Program-made: the position numbers and the translations under genes
The notes under the pieces: generated by a model
Database searches by the model: none
Told to the model about the DNA's origin: nothing
The model's input: the letters and a program-made list of their open reading frames with translations, nothing else
Part shown: piece by piece, positions 1-5,944 of the stretch
How the letters are laid out: the number at the start of each line of letters is the position of its first letter
Numbering within the stretch: the stretch's first letter is position 1
DNA from: Rhodobiaceae bacterium
GTDB lineage: Bacteria > Pseudomonadota > Alphaproteobacteria > Micropepsales > Micropepsaceae
DNA: 7,498 bases
Assembly (NCBI GenBank): GCA_009885515.1
Contig: VFKO01000243.1
Span: 1-7,498 of the forward strand
Reading direction: 5' to 3'

Positions 1-227
1 ACCTTCGGGGCGCGGACTTTTCTCGGGCATGGCTGAATTGGGCGTGGTTTTCTGGCGCGAAACTTGACGGTGCAAACTTCAAAGATGCATACATGATTGG
101 CGCTCAATTGCAGGGCGCCGATCTGTCTAAAGTCTTGGGCTTGACCAAAGTGCAGTTGGAAACTGCGTGTGGCGACTCTCAGACCAAACTGCCACCGGGC
201 ATCAGTGCGCCGCGATGCCCGTTTTAA
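1..227 (+). CDS. Pentapeptide-repeat protein, C-terminal fragment (5' end outside window)
   Basis: Reading the third forward frame from base 3 gives about 74 residues ending at a TAA at 225-227. Roughly eight consecutive five-residue units are visible (ADFSR, AWLNW, AWFSG, AKLDG, ANFKD, AYMIG, AQLQG, ADLSK). They show the A(D/N)LXX rhythm of a right-handed quadrilateral beta-helix. The repeats are followed by a tail with LTKVQLETACGD and TKLPPGI. That tail is a recurrent ending of alphaproteobacterial pentapeptide-repeat proteins, as far as I know from the family. The start and any N-terminal domain lie upstream, so localisation and function cannot be read; the family has no common enzymatic role. 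The gene converges on the EAL gene with about 50 bases between the two stops. Confidence 0.85.
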   Translation, partial: LRGADFSRAWLNWAWFSGAKLDGANFKDAYMIGAQLQGADLSKVLGLTKVQLETACGDSQTKLPPGISAPRCPF

Positions 228-277
228 GCTAAACGCTTGCAGTCAGGAAAAACGCGACTACCTTCCTGGTGGAACCG

Positions 278-2026
278 TTAAGGGGTGGTCAACTGTGCCC
301 AAGGCTCCGACACTTCGGGCTTGCCAAAATGCCAGCCTTGGAAATATTCGACCCCCAATTCGCGTAGAATGGTGGCTTCTTGGGCGTCACTCACCCATTC
401 AGCGACTGTCGACAGGTTGAAATTATTCGCCAAATTGACAAGCGTGCTCACAAAAATCCGATTGTCTGGGCTGTCGGCCAATCCCTTCACGAAACTGCCA
501 TCCAGCTTGACCATGTCAACTTTAAGGGCTTGCAGGTTCCTGAATGAGGTGTAGCCGGCACCGAAGTCGTCAATCGCGACACGAGCCCCAAGCGTGCGTA
601 TCCGGCTGACAAAACGCATGCTCTCTTCAATATCTATAAGTGCAGCCGTCTCAGTCAGTTCAACGACCAAACGCGATGCCACATCTTTATGCGCTTCAAT
701 GAAGGCGACAAAGGCCTCCAGAGTTGGCCGGTCCGACGCGGTCATGCCAGAAACGTTTAGCGTCAAACAGGCCCCGCGATTTCTCGTGAGAGAGTCGATC
801 GTCAACTCAAGCACGCGCCTGTCGAGCCGCCTCACCAATCCCAGTTGCTCTGCAACCGCAATGAAGTCGCCGGCCGCTATGACTTGGCCCTCCGGCCGCT
901 TGATCCGCACCAGGCACTCATGCATGGCGGTCTCGCCGTTCAGCGCATGCACGATCGGCTGATAGGCAATCACGATGCGGTTCTCATCCAAGGCTGTCAC
1001 AATTTGATCACCGATGAGAACAGCGCGCTTGCGCAGCGAATCGCGCTGGGGCGAGTGCGCATAGGCCGAGAAATTGTCGCGCCCATATTCTTTCGCGCGG
1101 TCCAGCGCCTCTTCGGCGCGCGCCATCGCCTCTTGGCTTGTACGCGCGTCTTGCGGCAATGCTATCGCCCCCACTGTGACACTGACACTTACCGCTCCAT
1201 TTCGCGTAGGAATGACACGGCTTCGCGCAGCCAGCCTCAGAGCCGCACCGCGTTCTGCCATTTCCTCGGCCGTACAACCTTCCAGTATCAATCCAAATTT
1301 GTTGCCCGCCGTGCGCCCGACAACGCATCCTGCACCGGCCGCTTCAGCCAAACGGCGGCCTATGGCAACTATGACTTCATCGGCCATATCAAAGCCGTAT
1401 GTTTCATTGATGACCGCCAAATCGTCGATGGCAACAACGAAATAGGCGGCGGGCGTCCGGCTCGAAGCGGGCGTTTGCTCCAGATGTTTCGCCAACCGCT
1501 CACGCAAACGCAGACGGCTCAAATGGCCCGTCATTTCGTCGTAGCTGGCGGCCCAGGCAATATTGGCTTCGCGTAATTTGCGCTCGGTGATGTTACGAAC
1601 CGTGCCCACAATACGTTCAGCTTGACCGCCAATCCCTGGAACGCAAACGCCGCAATCTTCAACCCACAACGGAACACTTCCGGTTCTGAGAGCGTATTCG
1701 AGCCTGAATGGCCGTCCGTCTTCAGGTGGCGACAACGCCATACGCAGGCGGACTTCAGCCGCTTCGCCTTCAATCAGTGCATGAAAGCTTTTGTCGGTTT
1801 CGAAGGAAAGTTTTTTACCAAACCCCAGATAAGCGCACGGGTCGCCCGTCCAGGCGATTTTCCCGTCTGAAGGTGTCCAATCGTAAACAAGATCTCCGGC
1901 CGCTGTAAGAGCCAGACGCAAGCGCTCTCCCTCGCGGAGATCCGTGAGACGCTGGACAGAGGATGCATGAAGTCGACCGAGCACAGCGATCTTTTCCCCA
2001 CCAATAACGCAACACGCGGAGGGCAT
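278..2026 (-). CDS. PAS-GGDEF-EAL protein; probable c-di-GMP phosphodiesterase with degenerate GGDEF domain
   Basis: Residue numbers count from a possible GTG start at 2092 (604 residues). Residues about 55-175 resemble a PAS sensor ending in VRNITERK. A GGDEF fold follows (about 180-345, opening ASYDEMTG), but the active-site loop is AGNKF at 262-266 instead of GGDEF, so cyclase activity is unlikely. The EAL domain (about 355-600) keeps the expected catalytic set: E392 in ECL, N446 in LNVS, E478 in ELTE, D508-D509 in DDFGAGYTS, K529 in VKLD, E565 in VAEW and Q585 in QGWHFGKP. I infer hydrolysis of c-di-GMP to pGpG, perhaps tuned by the PAS and inactive GGDEF domains. No transmembrane segment is evident, so it is probably cytoplasmic. 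I prefer the ATG at 2026 (582 residues), which has a purine-rich ribosome site. The GTG at 2092 has only a distant one and would add 22 residues unlike the rest. Confidence 0.93.
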   Translation of the reverse strand: MPSACCVIGGEKIAVLGRLHASSVQRLTDLREGERLRLALTAAGDLVYDWTPSDGKIAWTGDPCAYLGFGKKLSFETDKSFHALIEGEAAEVRLRMALSPPEDGRPFRLEYALRTGSVPLWVEDCGVCVPGIGGQAERIVGTVRNITERKLREANIAWAASYDEMTGHLSRLRLRERLAKHLEQTPASSRTPAAYFVVAIDDLAVINETYGFDMADEVIVAIGRRLAEAAGAGCVVGRTAGNKFGLILEGCTAEEMAERGAALRLAARSRVIPTRNGAVSVSVTVGAIALPQDARTSQEAMARAEEALDRAKEYGRDNFSAYAHSPQRDSLRKRAVLIGDQIVTALDENRIVIAYQPIVHALNGETAMHECLVRIKRPEGQVIAAGDFIAVAEQLGLVRRLDRRVLELTIDSLTRNRGACLTLNVSGMTASDRPTLEAFVAFIEAHKDVASRLVVELTETAALIDIEESMRFVSRIRTLGARVAIDDFGAGYTSFRNLQALKVDMVKLDGSFVKGLADSPDNRIFVSTLVNLANNFNLSTVAEWVSDAQEATILRELGVEYFQGWHFGKPEVSEPWAQLTTP

Positions 2027-2029
2027 TCG

Positions 2030-2038
2030 CCTCTTCTC
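2030..2038 (-). promoter_or_regulatory. Ribosome-binding site deciding the start of the EAL gene
   Basis: On the minus strand GAGAAGAGG lies 3 bases before the ATG at 2026. For the upstream GTG at 2092 the nearest purine-rich block (AGGGAG) is more than 10 bases away. The spacing at 2026 is short but workable, so this is moderate support for the shorter protein. Confidence 0.45.
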
Positions 2039-2287
2039 GCTGAGGCCACACTCTATCGAGACAACATTTAAAAAAACCGAAATGCCGGACACTGCATTAC
2101 TCGGCTCCCTATAGCCAAGCTGTTGTTAATCTTAAGAAAATCGCCCACTACTGGCATAGACACTGCGCTGTGTCCGCATACAATGACACGTATAAGCGCC
2201 ATATGTCCCATTTCGATGCGTCCGGCATATTTCGGATCACATCGAATTGCGCCAGTCGCAAATACTGCACGTTCGCAAGACCGGAGA
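2039..2287. other. Intergenic stretch upstream of the EAL gene; no secure gene
   Basis: This stretch is visibly richer in A+T around 2115-2140 and should hold the promoter of the EAL gene on the minus strand. I see no convincing -35/-10 pair. Open frames run through it on both strands, but they lack a ribosome site, a recognisable motif or a clear amino-acid pattern. A small + strand gene may start near its right edge. Confidence 0.4.
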
Positions 2288-2512
2288 ATGCGGGCTTCGC
2301 TCATGGAAGTGCGGCCGGGGCAGACACTTCATCAAGCTGAGCAGTCAAACTACGACGAGCCGCAAGTCATGCACACGGCGGCATTCGTGACCCAGGTCAT
2401 CAGTCAATTTCAACCCGCCCCACAAATCAGCACAAAATCGACAACTCTATCCTATGAATCGGCAAGTGCAGTCGGCCGTCATCGCGGGCCGTGGTTGTCA
2501 GCTATAATTTAG
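2288..2512 (+). CDS. Possible small protein (about 74 residues) of unknown function
   Basis: From the ATG at 2288 the frame encodes 74 residues; from the ATG at 2303 it encodes 69. The C-terminal half, with AAFVTQVISQF, then SYESASAV and RGPWLSAII, reminds me of small uncharacterised alphaproteobacterial proteins that carry an AFVAQ-like segment followed by a tyrosine-centred tail. This is pattern memory, not a search. The TAG at 2510-2512 interlocks with the TAA (2509-2511) of the convergent regulator gene, as happens between real neighbours in compact genomes. Against it, the possible starts have poor ribosome sites: a GGAGA directly abuts the 2288 ATG, and none precedes 2303. The same frame stays open back to about 2123, so the true start is uncertain. 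It could be a chance frame. Confidence 0.33.
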   Translation: MRASLMEVRPGQTLHQAEQSNYDEPQVMHTAAFVTQVISQFQPAPQISTKSTTLSYESASAVGRHRGPWLSAII

Positions 2513-2850
2513 GTTCTCAACGAAAGTGTGAGCGCCTTCAATTCACCAATCATCCGCTCAATGCGCGTCAACCGTTCGCACATTTCATCGAGTCTTGCAT
2601 TTACGTCTCCCGCTTCACGAGGCTTGGGGGTCGAAACGCCAGCCCGATCAGCAGCCTCAGCGGCCGAAACGTTTAGAAACCTGGCAAGCACCAAAACTTC
2701 TGCCGCACGCAGTTCGCGCTGGTCTTTCCACATCTCCGAAATCTGGCCCGCAGTAAGCTGAAGCAGCCACGCAATGTCTTCCCGCGTCGCGCCGCGCTCA
2801 AGTAACTTTGTGTCGAACCAATCTTGATCGAAGAAAAGTGCCACCTTCAT
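2509..2850 (-). CDS. Small helix-turn-helix DNA-binding protein with C-terminal coiled coil
   Basis: This 113-residue protein starts with MKVALFFDQDWFDTKL. It has a Cro/XRE-like helical bundle at about residues 21-72: REDIAWLLQLTAGQISEMW forms the helix-turn-helix candidate, and the WKDQREL, VLVLARFL and RAGVSTPKP segments follow. Proteins of this pattern occur in alphaproteobacteria as short putative regulators, to my knowledge uncharacterised. Residues about 83-110 (ARLDEMCERLTRIERMIGEL) form a charged heptad-like helix suited to dimerisation. No effector or enzymatic domain is present. The ATG overlaps the stop of the crotonase gene by four bases (ATGA), and AGGGG precedes it, so the two are co-transcribed and probably translationally coupled. 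A role in controlling the crotonase operon or its divergent neighbour is inference. Its stop overlaps that of the possible small gene on the other strand. Confidence 0.85.
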   Translation of the reverse strand: MKVALFFDQDWFDTKLLERGATREDIAWLLQLTAGQISEMWKDQRELRAAEVLVLARFLNVSAAEAADRAGVSTPKPREAGDVNARLDEMCERLTRIERMIGELKALTLSLRT

Positions 2851-3650
2851 CGTCCCCTGAAATGCGCCGCCCGCTTCTCAAGAAAACTTGCCATTCCTTC
2901 GCGATGGCCCTCAGTTTGAAACAGGCGCCCAAGCGTGCCTGACACCCAACCACCGAACTCATGCAGATCCCCGCATGACGCCTTGCGCAAACCTTTTTTC
3001 AAATACCGCAGTGCCAGAGGGGCATTTGTGGCAATGCGCGCGGCCAGCTTGAAACCCGCCTCAGCCAAATCAGCGTGAGGGACCACTTGGGATACAAGGC
3101 CTATACGAAGCGCTTCAGCCGCATCAAGCACATCACCCGTAAACAGCAATTCAGCCGCTTTTTCTGGACCCACCAGGCGCGGCAATATCATCATGCCAGG
3201 TGCATCGGTGACCAACCCTCGCTTGATGAATATCTCGCCAAATTTCGCTCGTTCAGAGGCGATTCGTATATCGGCAAGCAAGCACATTTCCATCCCCCAG
3301 CCCACAGCAGCGCCGTTCACCGCCGCAATGATCGGCCGGTCACAATCATGGATTGCCGCAGCGGCCGGCGTTAAGCGTGGACGCACCGCAACCAACCGTG
3401 CCTGACTTTGCTCCCGGGCGGGACCCGTCATCATCTGCTTGACATCTTCTCCTGAACAGAACGCCGGATCCGAACCTGTCAGAAGCACCGCCCGCACTTG
3501 CTCATCGTTTTGGATAGATCTGAAAACAGACTCAAGCTCGGAATAAGCCTTCGCATTCAAAGCATTTCGAACTTCAGGACGATCCAGCGTCACAATCGCA
3601 ACATGATCCCGAAAGTCATATTTGAGATGCGTGAATTGAGCCGGTGTCAT
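2847..3650 (-). CDS. Enoyl-CoA hydratase/isomerase family (crotonase) protein
   Basis: This 267-residue protein has the normal single-domain crotonase length. It opens with YDFRDHVAIVTLDRPEVRNA. The first oxyanion-hole segment is AFCSGEDV (64-70) and the second is VNGAAVGWGME (111-121). E121 corresponds to the first catalytic glutamate of enoyl-CoA hydratase. At the second glutamate position (in FGxPE of hydratases) this protein has F141, within FGEIFIKRG. D149 in GLVTDAPG matches the aspartate of PaaG-like isomerases (GLxPDxGG). It may therefore be an isomerase or a hydratase of altered mechanism acting on an unknown acyl-CoA in the cytoplasm. The C-terminal trimerisation region ends normally (EGMASFLEKR). 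The ATG at 3650 follows GAAGG (3657-3661) with 6-base spacing. The gene leads a two-gene operon with the regulator and is divergent from the Rieske oxygenase gene. Confidence 0.95.
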   Translation of the reverse strand: MTPAQFTHLKYDFRDHVAIVTLDRPEVRNALNAKAYSELESVFRSIQNDEQVRAVLLTGSDPAFCSGEDVKQMMTGPAREQSQARLVAVRPRLTPAAAAIHDCDRPIIAAVNGAAVGWGMEMCLLADIRIASERAKFGEIFIKRGLVTDAPGMMILPRLVGPEKAAELLFTGDVLDAAEALRIGLVSQVVPHADLAEAGFKLAARIATNAPLALRYLKKGLRKASCGDLHEFGGWVSGTLGRLFQTEGHREGMASFLEKRAAHFRGR

Positions 3651-3739
3651 TTTCTGCCTTCATGCTTAACTCAGCAACATTAGCGCGATTCTGCGCCTTT
3701 GCATGTTTTTGTTAGCTTTGGCATTGTGCGCCTCCCACC
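3651..3739. promoter_or_regulatory. Divergent promoter region between crotonase and Rieske oxygenase genes
   Basis: These 89 bases separate two divergent starts, so promoters for both must lie here or reach into the genes. I see no strong -35/-10 pair on either strand. A GATTC at 3687-3691 fits the GANTC methylation site of the alphaproteobacterial CcrM enzyme. One such site could occur by chance. The shared region makes joint control of the two units plausible. Confidence 0.4.
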
Positions 3740-4795
3740 ATGACCCAATCCGACATCAAACCTCAGCAGTTCTTACGAAGTCTCTGGTATTTCGCCTTGC
3801 ACGCGAGCGCCTTGAGGCCGGGAACGTTGCTGCGCAAAATCATACTAGGCGAGCCTGTCCTCTTTGGCCGCACGGAAATGGGCGAGCCCTTTGCATTGCG
3901 CGACCTGTGCCCGCACCGCGGCGTGCCCTTATCCGCCGGAAAAATCCGGCAAGGCACAGTGGAGTGCCCCTACCACGGCTGGCGTTTCAAGCCGTCCGGT
4001 AAATGCACGCTTATCCCGTCGCTGGTAGGTCAGGAAGGCGTCGAGCCTTCAAAAATTCACGTGCGCAGCTATAAGATCGCGGAGCGCAATGGTTTGATTT
4101 GGGTCTATATGCCCGATGAAACCCAACCAGCAATCCAGGCAATCGCCCCGCCTGATCTGCCCCTGTGGTCCGAAGCAAAGCCCACATTGATCGAAGCGCA
4201 GCTCTTTCCATGCTCAATAGATCACGCCGTTGTCGGATTGATGGACCCCGCTCACGGCCCCTTCGTCCACAAAGCGTGGTGGTGGCGTTCACAAAAATCA
4301 ATTCACGCCAAAGCAAAAAAATATGCCCCATCCCATCTCGGATTCACGATGGTAACGCATAAGCCTTCAAGCAATTCCACCCTTTACAAAATCCTCGGTG
4401 GCGATATTTCGACTGAAATTTCATTTCAGCTGCCGGGTATTCGCGTCGAGCACATCAAGGCGGGCCGCAACCTTGTGTTGGGACTGACGACGTGCACGCC
4501 GCTCACCGAAGACGAAACTGAAGTCACACAGACTTTTTTCTGGAACATTGGCTGGATCGCCCCCTTCAAACCCATTGCACAGCACATTGCGCGCGTTTTT
4601 TTGGGTCAAGACCGCCACATGGTGACACTGCAAAAGGAAGGATTGAAATTCAACCCGCGTCTCATGCTCATCCAGGACGCGGATACTCCAGCCATCTGGT
4701 ACCATCGACTCAAGAAAGAATGGGTCGAGGCCGAGGCCGCGCAGCGCGCGTTTGTTAATCCTGTTCAAGAGACGACCTTGCGCTGGCGTAGTTAA
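3740..4795 (+). CDS. Rieske-type non-heme iron oxygenase, terminal oxygenase component
   Basis: This 351-residue protein has the usual length for a Rieske oxygenase of the vanillate/dicamba demethylase or pheophorbide oxygenase type. The Rieske 2Fe-2S site is C57-P-H59 and C76-P-Y-H79 (CPHRG and CPYHGW, 16 residues between). The mononuclear iron site is H172 and H177 in DPAHGPFVH. D169 is placed as the aspartate bridging neighbouring subunits, and D291 in GQDRHMV is a likely third ligand by analogy with dicamba monooxygenase. WWWRSQ (180-185) follows the site. The reaction expected is O2-dependent hydroxylation or oxidative demethylation in the cytoplasm, using electrons from a ferredoxin and reductase. 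Neither partner gene is in view, and the substrate cannot be told. The start is the first in-frame ATG after an upstream stop, but no clear ribosome site precedes it. Confidence 0.94.
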   Translation: MTQSDIKPQQFLRSLWYFALHASALRPGTLLRKIILGEPVLFGRTEMGEPFALRDLCPHRGVPLSAGKIRQGTVECPYHGWRFKPSGKCTLIPSLVGQEGVEPSKIHVRSYKIAERNGLIWVYMPDETQPAIQAIAPPDLPLWSEAKPTLIEAQLFPCSIDHAVVGLMDPAHGPFVHKAWWWRSQKSIHAKAKKYAPSHLGFTMVTHKPSSNSTLYKILGGDISTEISFQLPGIRVEHIKAGRNLVLGLTTCTPLTEDETEVTQTFFWNIGWIAPFKPIAQHIARVFLGQDRHMVTLQKEGLKFNPRLMLIQDADTPAIWYHRLKKEWVEAEAAQRAFVNPVQETTLRWRS

Positions 4796-4886
4796 GCGCT
4801 ACGGCACCCGCCTTGCGAGTTGAACCTCATGCACTCTCGCAGATGTTTCACTTCGACACAAAGCGGGCGCAACAGGGGCCGTTGAC

Positions 4887-5036
4887 ATGCATCAGCCAAA
4901 TCAGGGTGAGCTGAATTTTGCCAAACGGCTGTTCGCAACCGAACTCAAACCACGCCGCCGCAACATGACATTTCATTGGCCGCATACGTTCGATCTAGCG
5001 GTGATGACGTCGTTCCTGTTCTTCCTGCTGATGTAA
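4887..5036 (+). CDS. Possible 49-residue single-helix membrane microprotein
   Basis: The frame runs from ATG 4887 to TAA 5034-5036. The N-terminal part is polar with a basic cluster (LKPRRRNM, residues 20-27). The C-terminus, FDLAVMTSFLFFLLM, is strongly hydrophobic and could form one short membrane helix with positive charges before it. AGGGG at 4874-4878 lies 8 bases before the ATG, which is good ribosome-site geometry. It follows the Rieske gene by 91 bases on the same strand and could share its transcript. I recognise no family. Its stop codon sits in the A-run that is the T-tract of the opposite-strand terminator, so the frame could also be fortuitous. Confidence 0.4.
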   Translation: MHQPNQGELNFAKRLFATELKPRRRNMTFHWPHTFDLAVMTSFLFFLLM

Positions 5037-5070
5037 AAAGGGGCGTGTCACCGCAACGGTGACACGCCCC
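5035..5070 (-). terminator. Intrinsic terminator of the minus-strand membrane-protein gene
   Basis: A perfect 14-bp inverted repeat (GGGGCGTGTCACCG at 5040-5053 and its complement at 5057-5070) encloses a three-base loop (CAA on the + strand). On the minus strand the stem is followed by five T (positions 5039-5035). It starts 18 bases after the stop of the 5089-5535 gene, as expected for a Rho-independent terminator. On the + strand the stem is followed by GCATAAACC and has no T-run, so it would stop + strand transcripts less well, though the stem may still protect their 3' ends. Confidence 0.9.
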
Positions 5071-5088
5071 GCATAAACCACGAATATT

Positions 5089-5535
5089 TTAGTTCGTTCC
5101 GGCAATACCGCCTGACGAGCCAAAGTCCCGCTTTGCACCAACTATGGTAATTGTAAAGCCTGCAATGACATCAACAATTGTCATAAGCGTGAGCATGAAG
5201 AACACTGAGGTTGAGAAGCCCTGAATCGTTATGAACTGAATGATACAAACGACCGCCAACAGCATCGACAATCCGTGATTGATGATTGACGACGAACCGG
5301 TCTGCGTCGACTTCACAATCTCGACAAAAAGCAAAAGCAGGCTGAACCCGGTGAAGCAGTCCGCAAATGAAACGCCCCAATTGTCACCGGAGAACATACC
5401 GATGGTGAAGATCGGCTCGCTCATCCAGGCGCCCACGTTACCGCCTGCGAGGCCCGTCAAAACCACAAAATTGTAGATTATGAGTGGAAACACCAAGAGT
5501 GGAATGATGTTCAATGCCAAATACGATCTGCCCAT
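5089..5535 (-). CDS. Four-helix integral membrane protein, unknown function
   Basis: From the ATG at 5535 the protein has 148 residues. Hydrophobic segments are at about 5-28 (LALNIIPLLVFPLIIYNFVV), 57-74, 86-104 and 108-132, which suggests four membrane helices. The loop after the second helix carries KSTQTGSSSIINH, and the C-terminus is short and polar (AKRDFGSS, then glycine-rich). A hydrophobic run ends in DVIAGFTITI. I believe similar proteins occur as conserved hypotheticals in alphaproteobacteria, but I know no function. The gene lies 93 bases after the LAB_N gene on the same strand. It may be read with the glycosyltransferase unit or from a promoter of its own, and it ends at a strong terminator. 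Its base composition looks more A+T-rich than the upstream glycosyltransferase gene. An in-frame TTG at 5571 would add 12 residues but lacks a good ribosome site. Confidence 0.85.
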   Translation of the reverse strand: MGRSYLALNIIPLLVFPLIIYNFVVLTGLAGGNVGAWMSEPIFTIGMFSGDNWGVSFADCFTGFSLLLLFVEIVKSTQTGSSSIINHGLSMLLAVVCIIQFITIQGFSTSVFFMLTLMTIVDVIAGFTITIVGAKRDFGSSGGIAGTN

Positions 5536-5539
5536 AGAA

Positions 5540-5544
5540 CCCTC
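5540..5544 (-). promoter_or_regulatory. Ribosome-binding site deciding the start of the four-helix membrane protein
   Basis: On the minus strand GAGGG lies four bases before the ATG at 5535. The ATG is followed directly by MGRSYLALN and the first membrane helix. This supports 5535 over the in-frame TTG at 5571. Confidence 0.6.
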
Positions 5545-5580
5545 GTTACCTTTGTTAAAAGCCCTGACCAATTGCCGGTG

Positions 5581-5609
5581 ACCATACCAGCCAAGTGCTG
5601 CGCGGCCAA
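5581..5609 (-). promoter_or_regulatory. Candidate sigma-70-like promoter for the four-helix membrane protein
   Basis: On the minus strand TTGGCC (5609-5604) and TATGGT (5586-5581) are 17 bases apart. Each matches four of six positions of the TTGACA/TATAAT consensus. Initiation near 5574 would leave a leader of about 40 bases before the ATG at 5535. Matches of this quality are common by chance, so support is weak. Confidence 0.22.
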
Positions 5610-5628
5610 GTTGAAGGAACGATCCGGG

Positions 5629-5937
5629 CTAATTTGAGGCAGGGGGCTCTTTTCCGCCCATTCGGGAATGTTCAGTCAAAATGAGATACAGGTTGCGCGC
5701 GTACACAATGAGCCCTAGCGCCTGACCCGAAATTATCACGGGATCTCGCCTATAGATTGCATAGGCCAGCACAATTAACCCACCGCCGATGCTAAAATAC
5801 CAAAAGGCAACGGGGACAACGCTCCGCCCGGCCTGTTCGCTGGCCCACCACTGGACCAGGAATCGGGACATAAAAAGGGCTTGCCCCGTAAAACCAATCA
5901 AAATCCAGACATGTTCCCACGTCAGCCAATCGAACAT
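5629..5937 (-). CDS. LAB_N (lipid-A-disaccharide synthase N-terminal) domain membrane protein
   Basis: This 102-residue protein consists of the LAB_N domain alone: WEHVWILIGFTGQALFMSRF (8-27), then VQWWASEQAGRSVVP (28-42), FWYFSIGGGLIVLAYAIYRR (45-64) and ISGQALGLIVYARNLYLI (69-86). It has three hydrophobic helices with a tryptophan-rich loop, similar in layout to SWEET/PQ-loop half-transporters. Despite the domain name, no LpxB catalytic domain is present, so it is not a disaccharide synthase. Stand-alone LAB_N genes often lie beside DPM1-like GT2 and ArnT-like genes, as here. A role as membrane partner of the GT2 enzyme, or in moving polyprenyl-phosphate sugar, is inference. The ATG at 5937 lies seven bases after the glycosyltransferase stop. 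A GAGGAG sits 13 bases upstream, rather far. An in-frame TTG at 5958 is the alternative start. Confidence 0.92.
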   Translation of the reverse strand: MFDWLTWEHVWILIGFTGQALFMSRFLVQWWASEQAGRSVVPVAFWYFSIGGGLIVLAYAIYRRDPVIISGQALGLIVYARNLYLILTEHSRMGGKEPPASN

Positions 5938-5944
5938 CGTGCGA

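Noticed and set aside
228..277. Weak inverted repeat CAGGAA (244-249) / TTCCTG (263-268) between the convergent pentapeptide and EAL genes, with a run of five A
   Set aside because: The stem is only six base pairs with a 13-base loop, and the A/T run lies partly inside the stem-loop. It is not good enough to call a terminator.
845..1576. Long + strand open frame of 243 codons
   Set aside because: It lies wholly inside the EAL gene on the opposite strand, has no domain or motif, and its length follows from the codon bias of the real gene.
2068..2304. Minus-strand frame of 78 codons upstream of the EAL gene
   Set aside because: No recognisable motif and no ribosome site. It overlaps the likely promoter region and the start of the EAL gene.
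4882..4887. Perfect TTGACA hexamer on the + strand
   Set aside because: No -10-like sequence lies 16-18 bases downstream (GGTGAG there), and the hexamer overlaps the start codon of the small frame.
5629..5937. Possible lpxB (lipid-A-disaccharide synthase)
   Set aside because: Only the small N-terminal membrane domain that gave the family its name is present. The glycosyltransferase domain of LpxB is absent.
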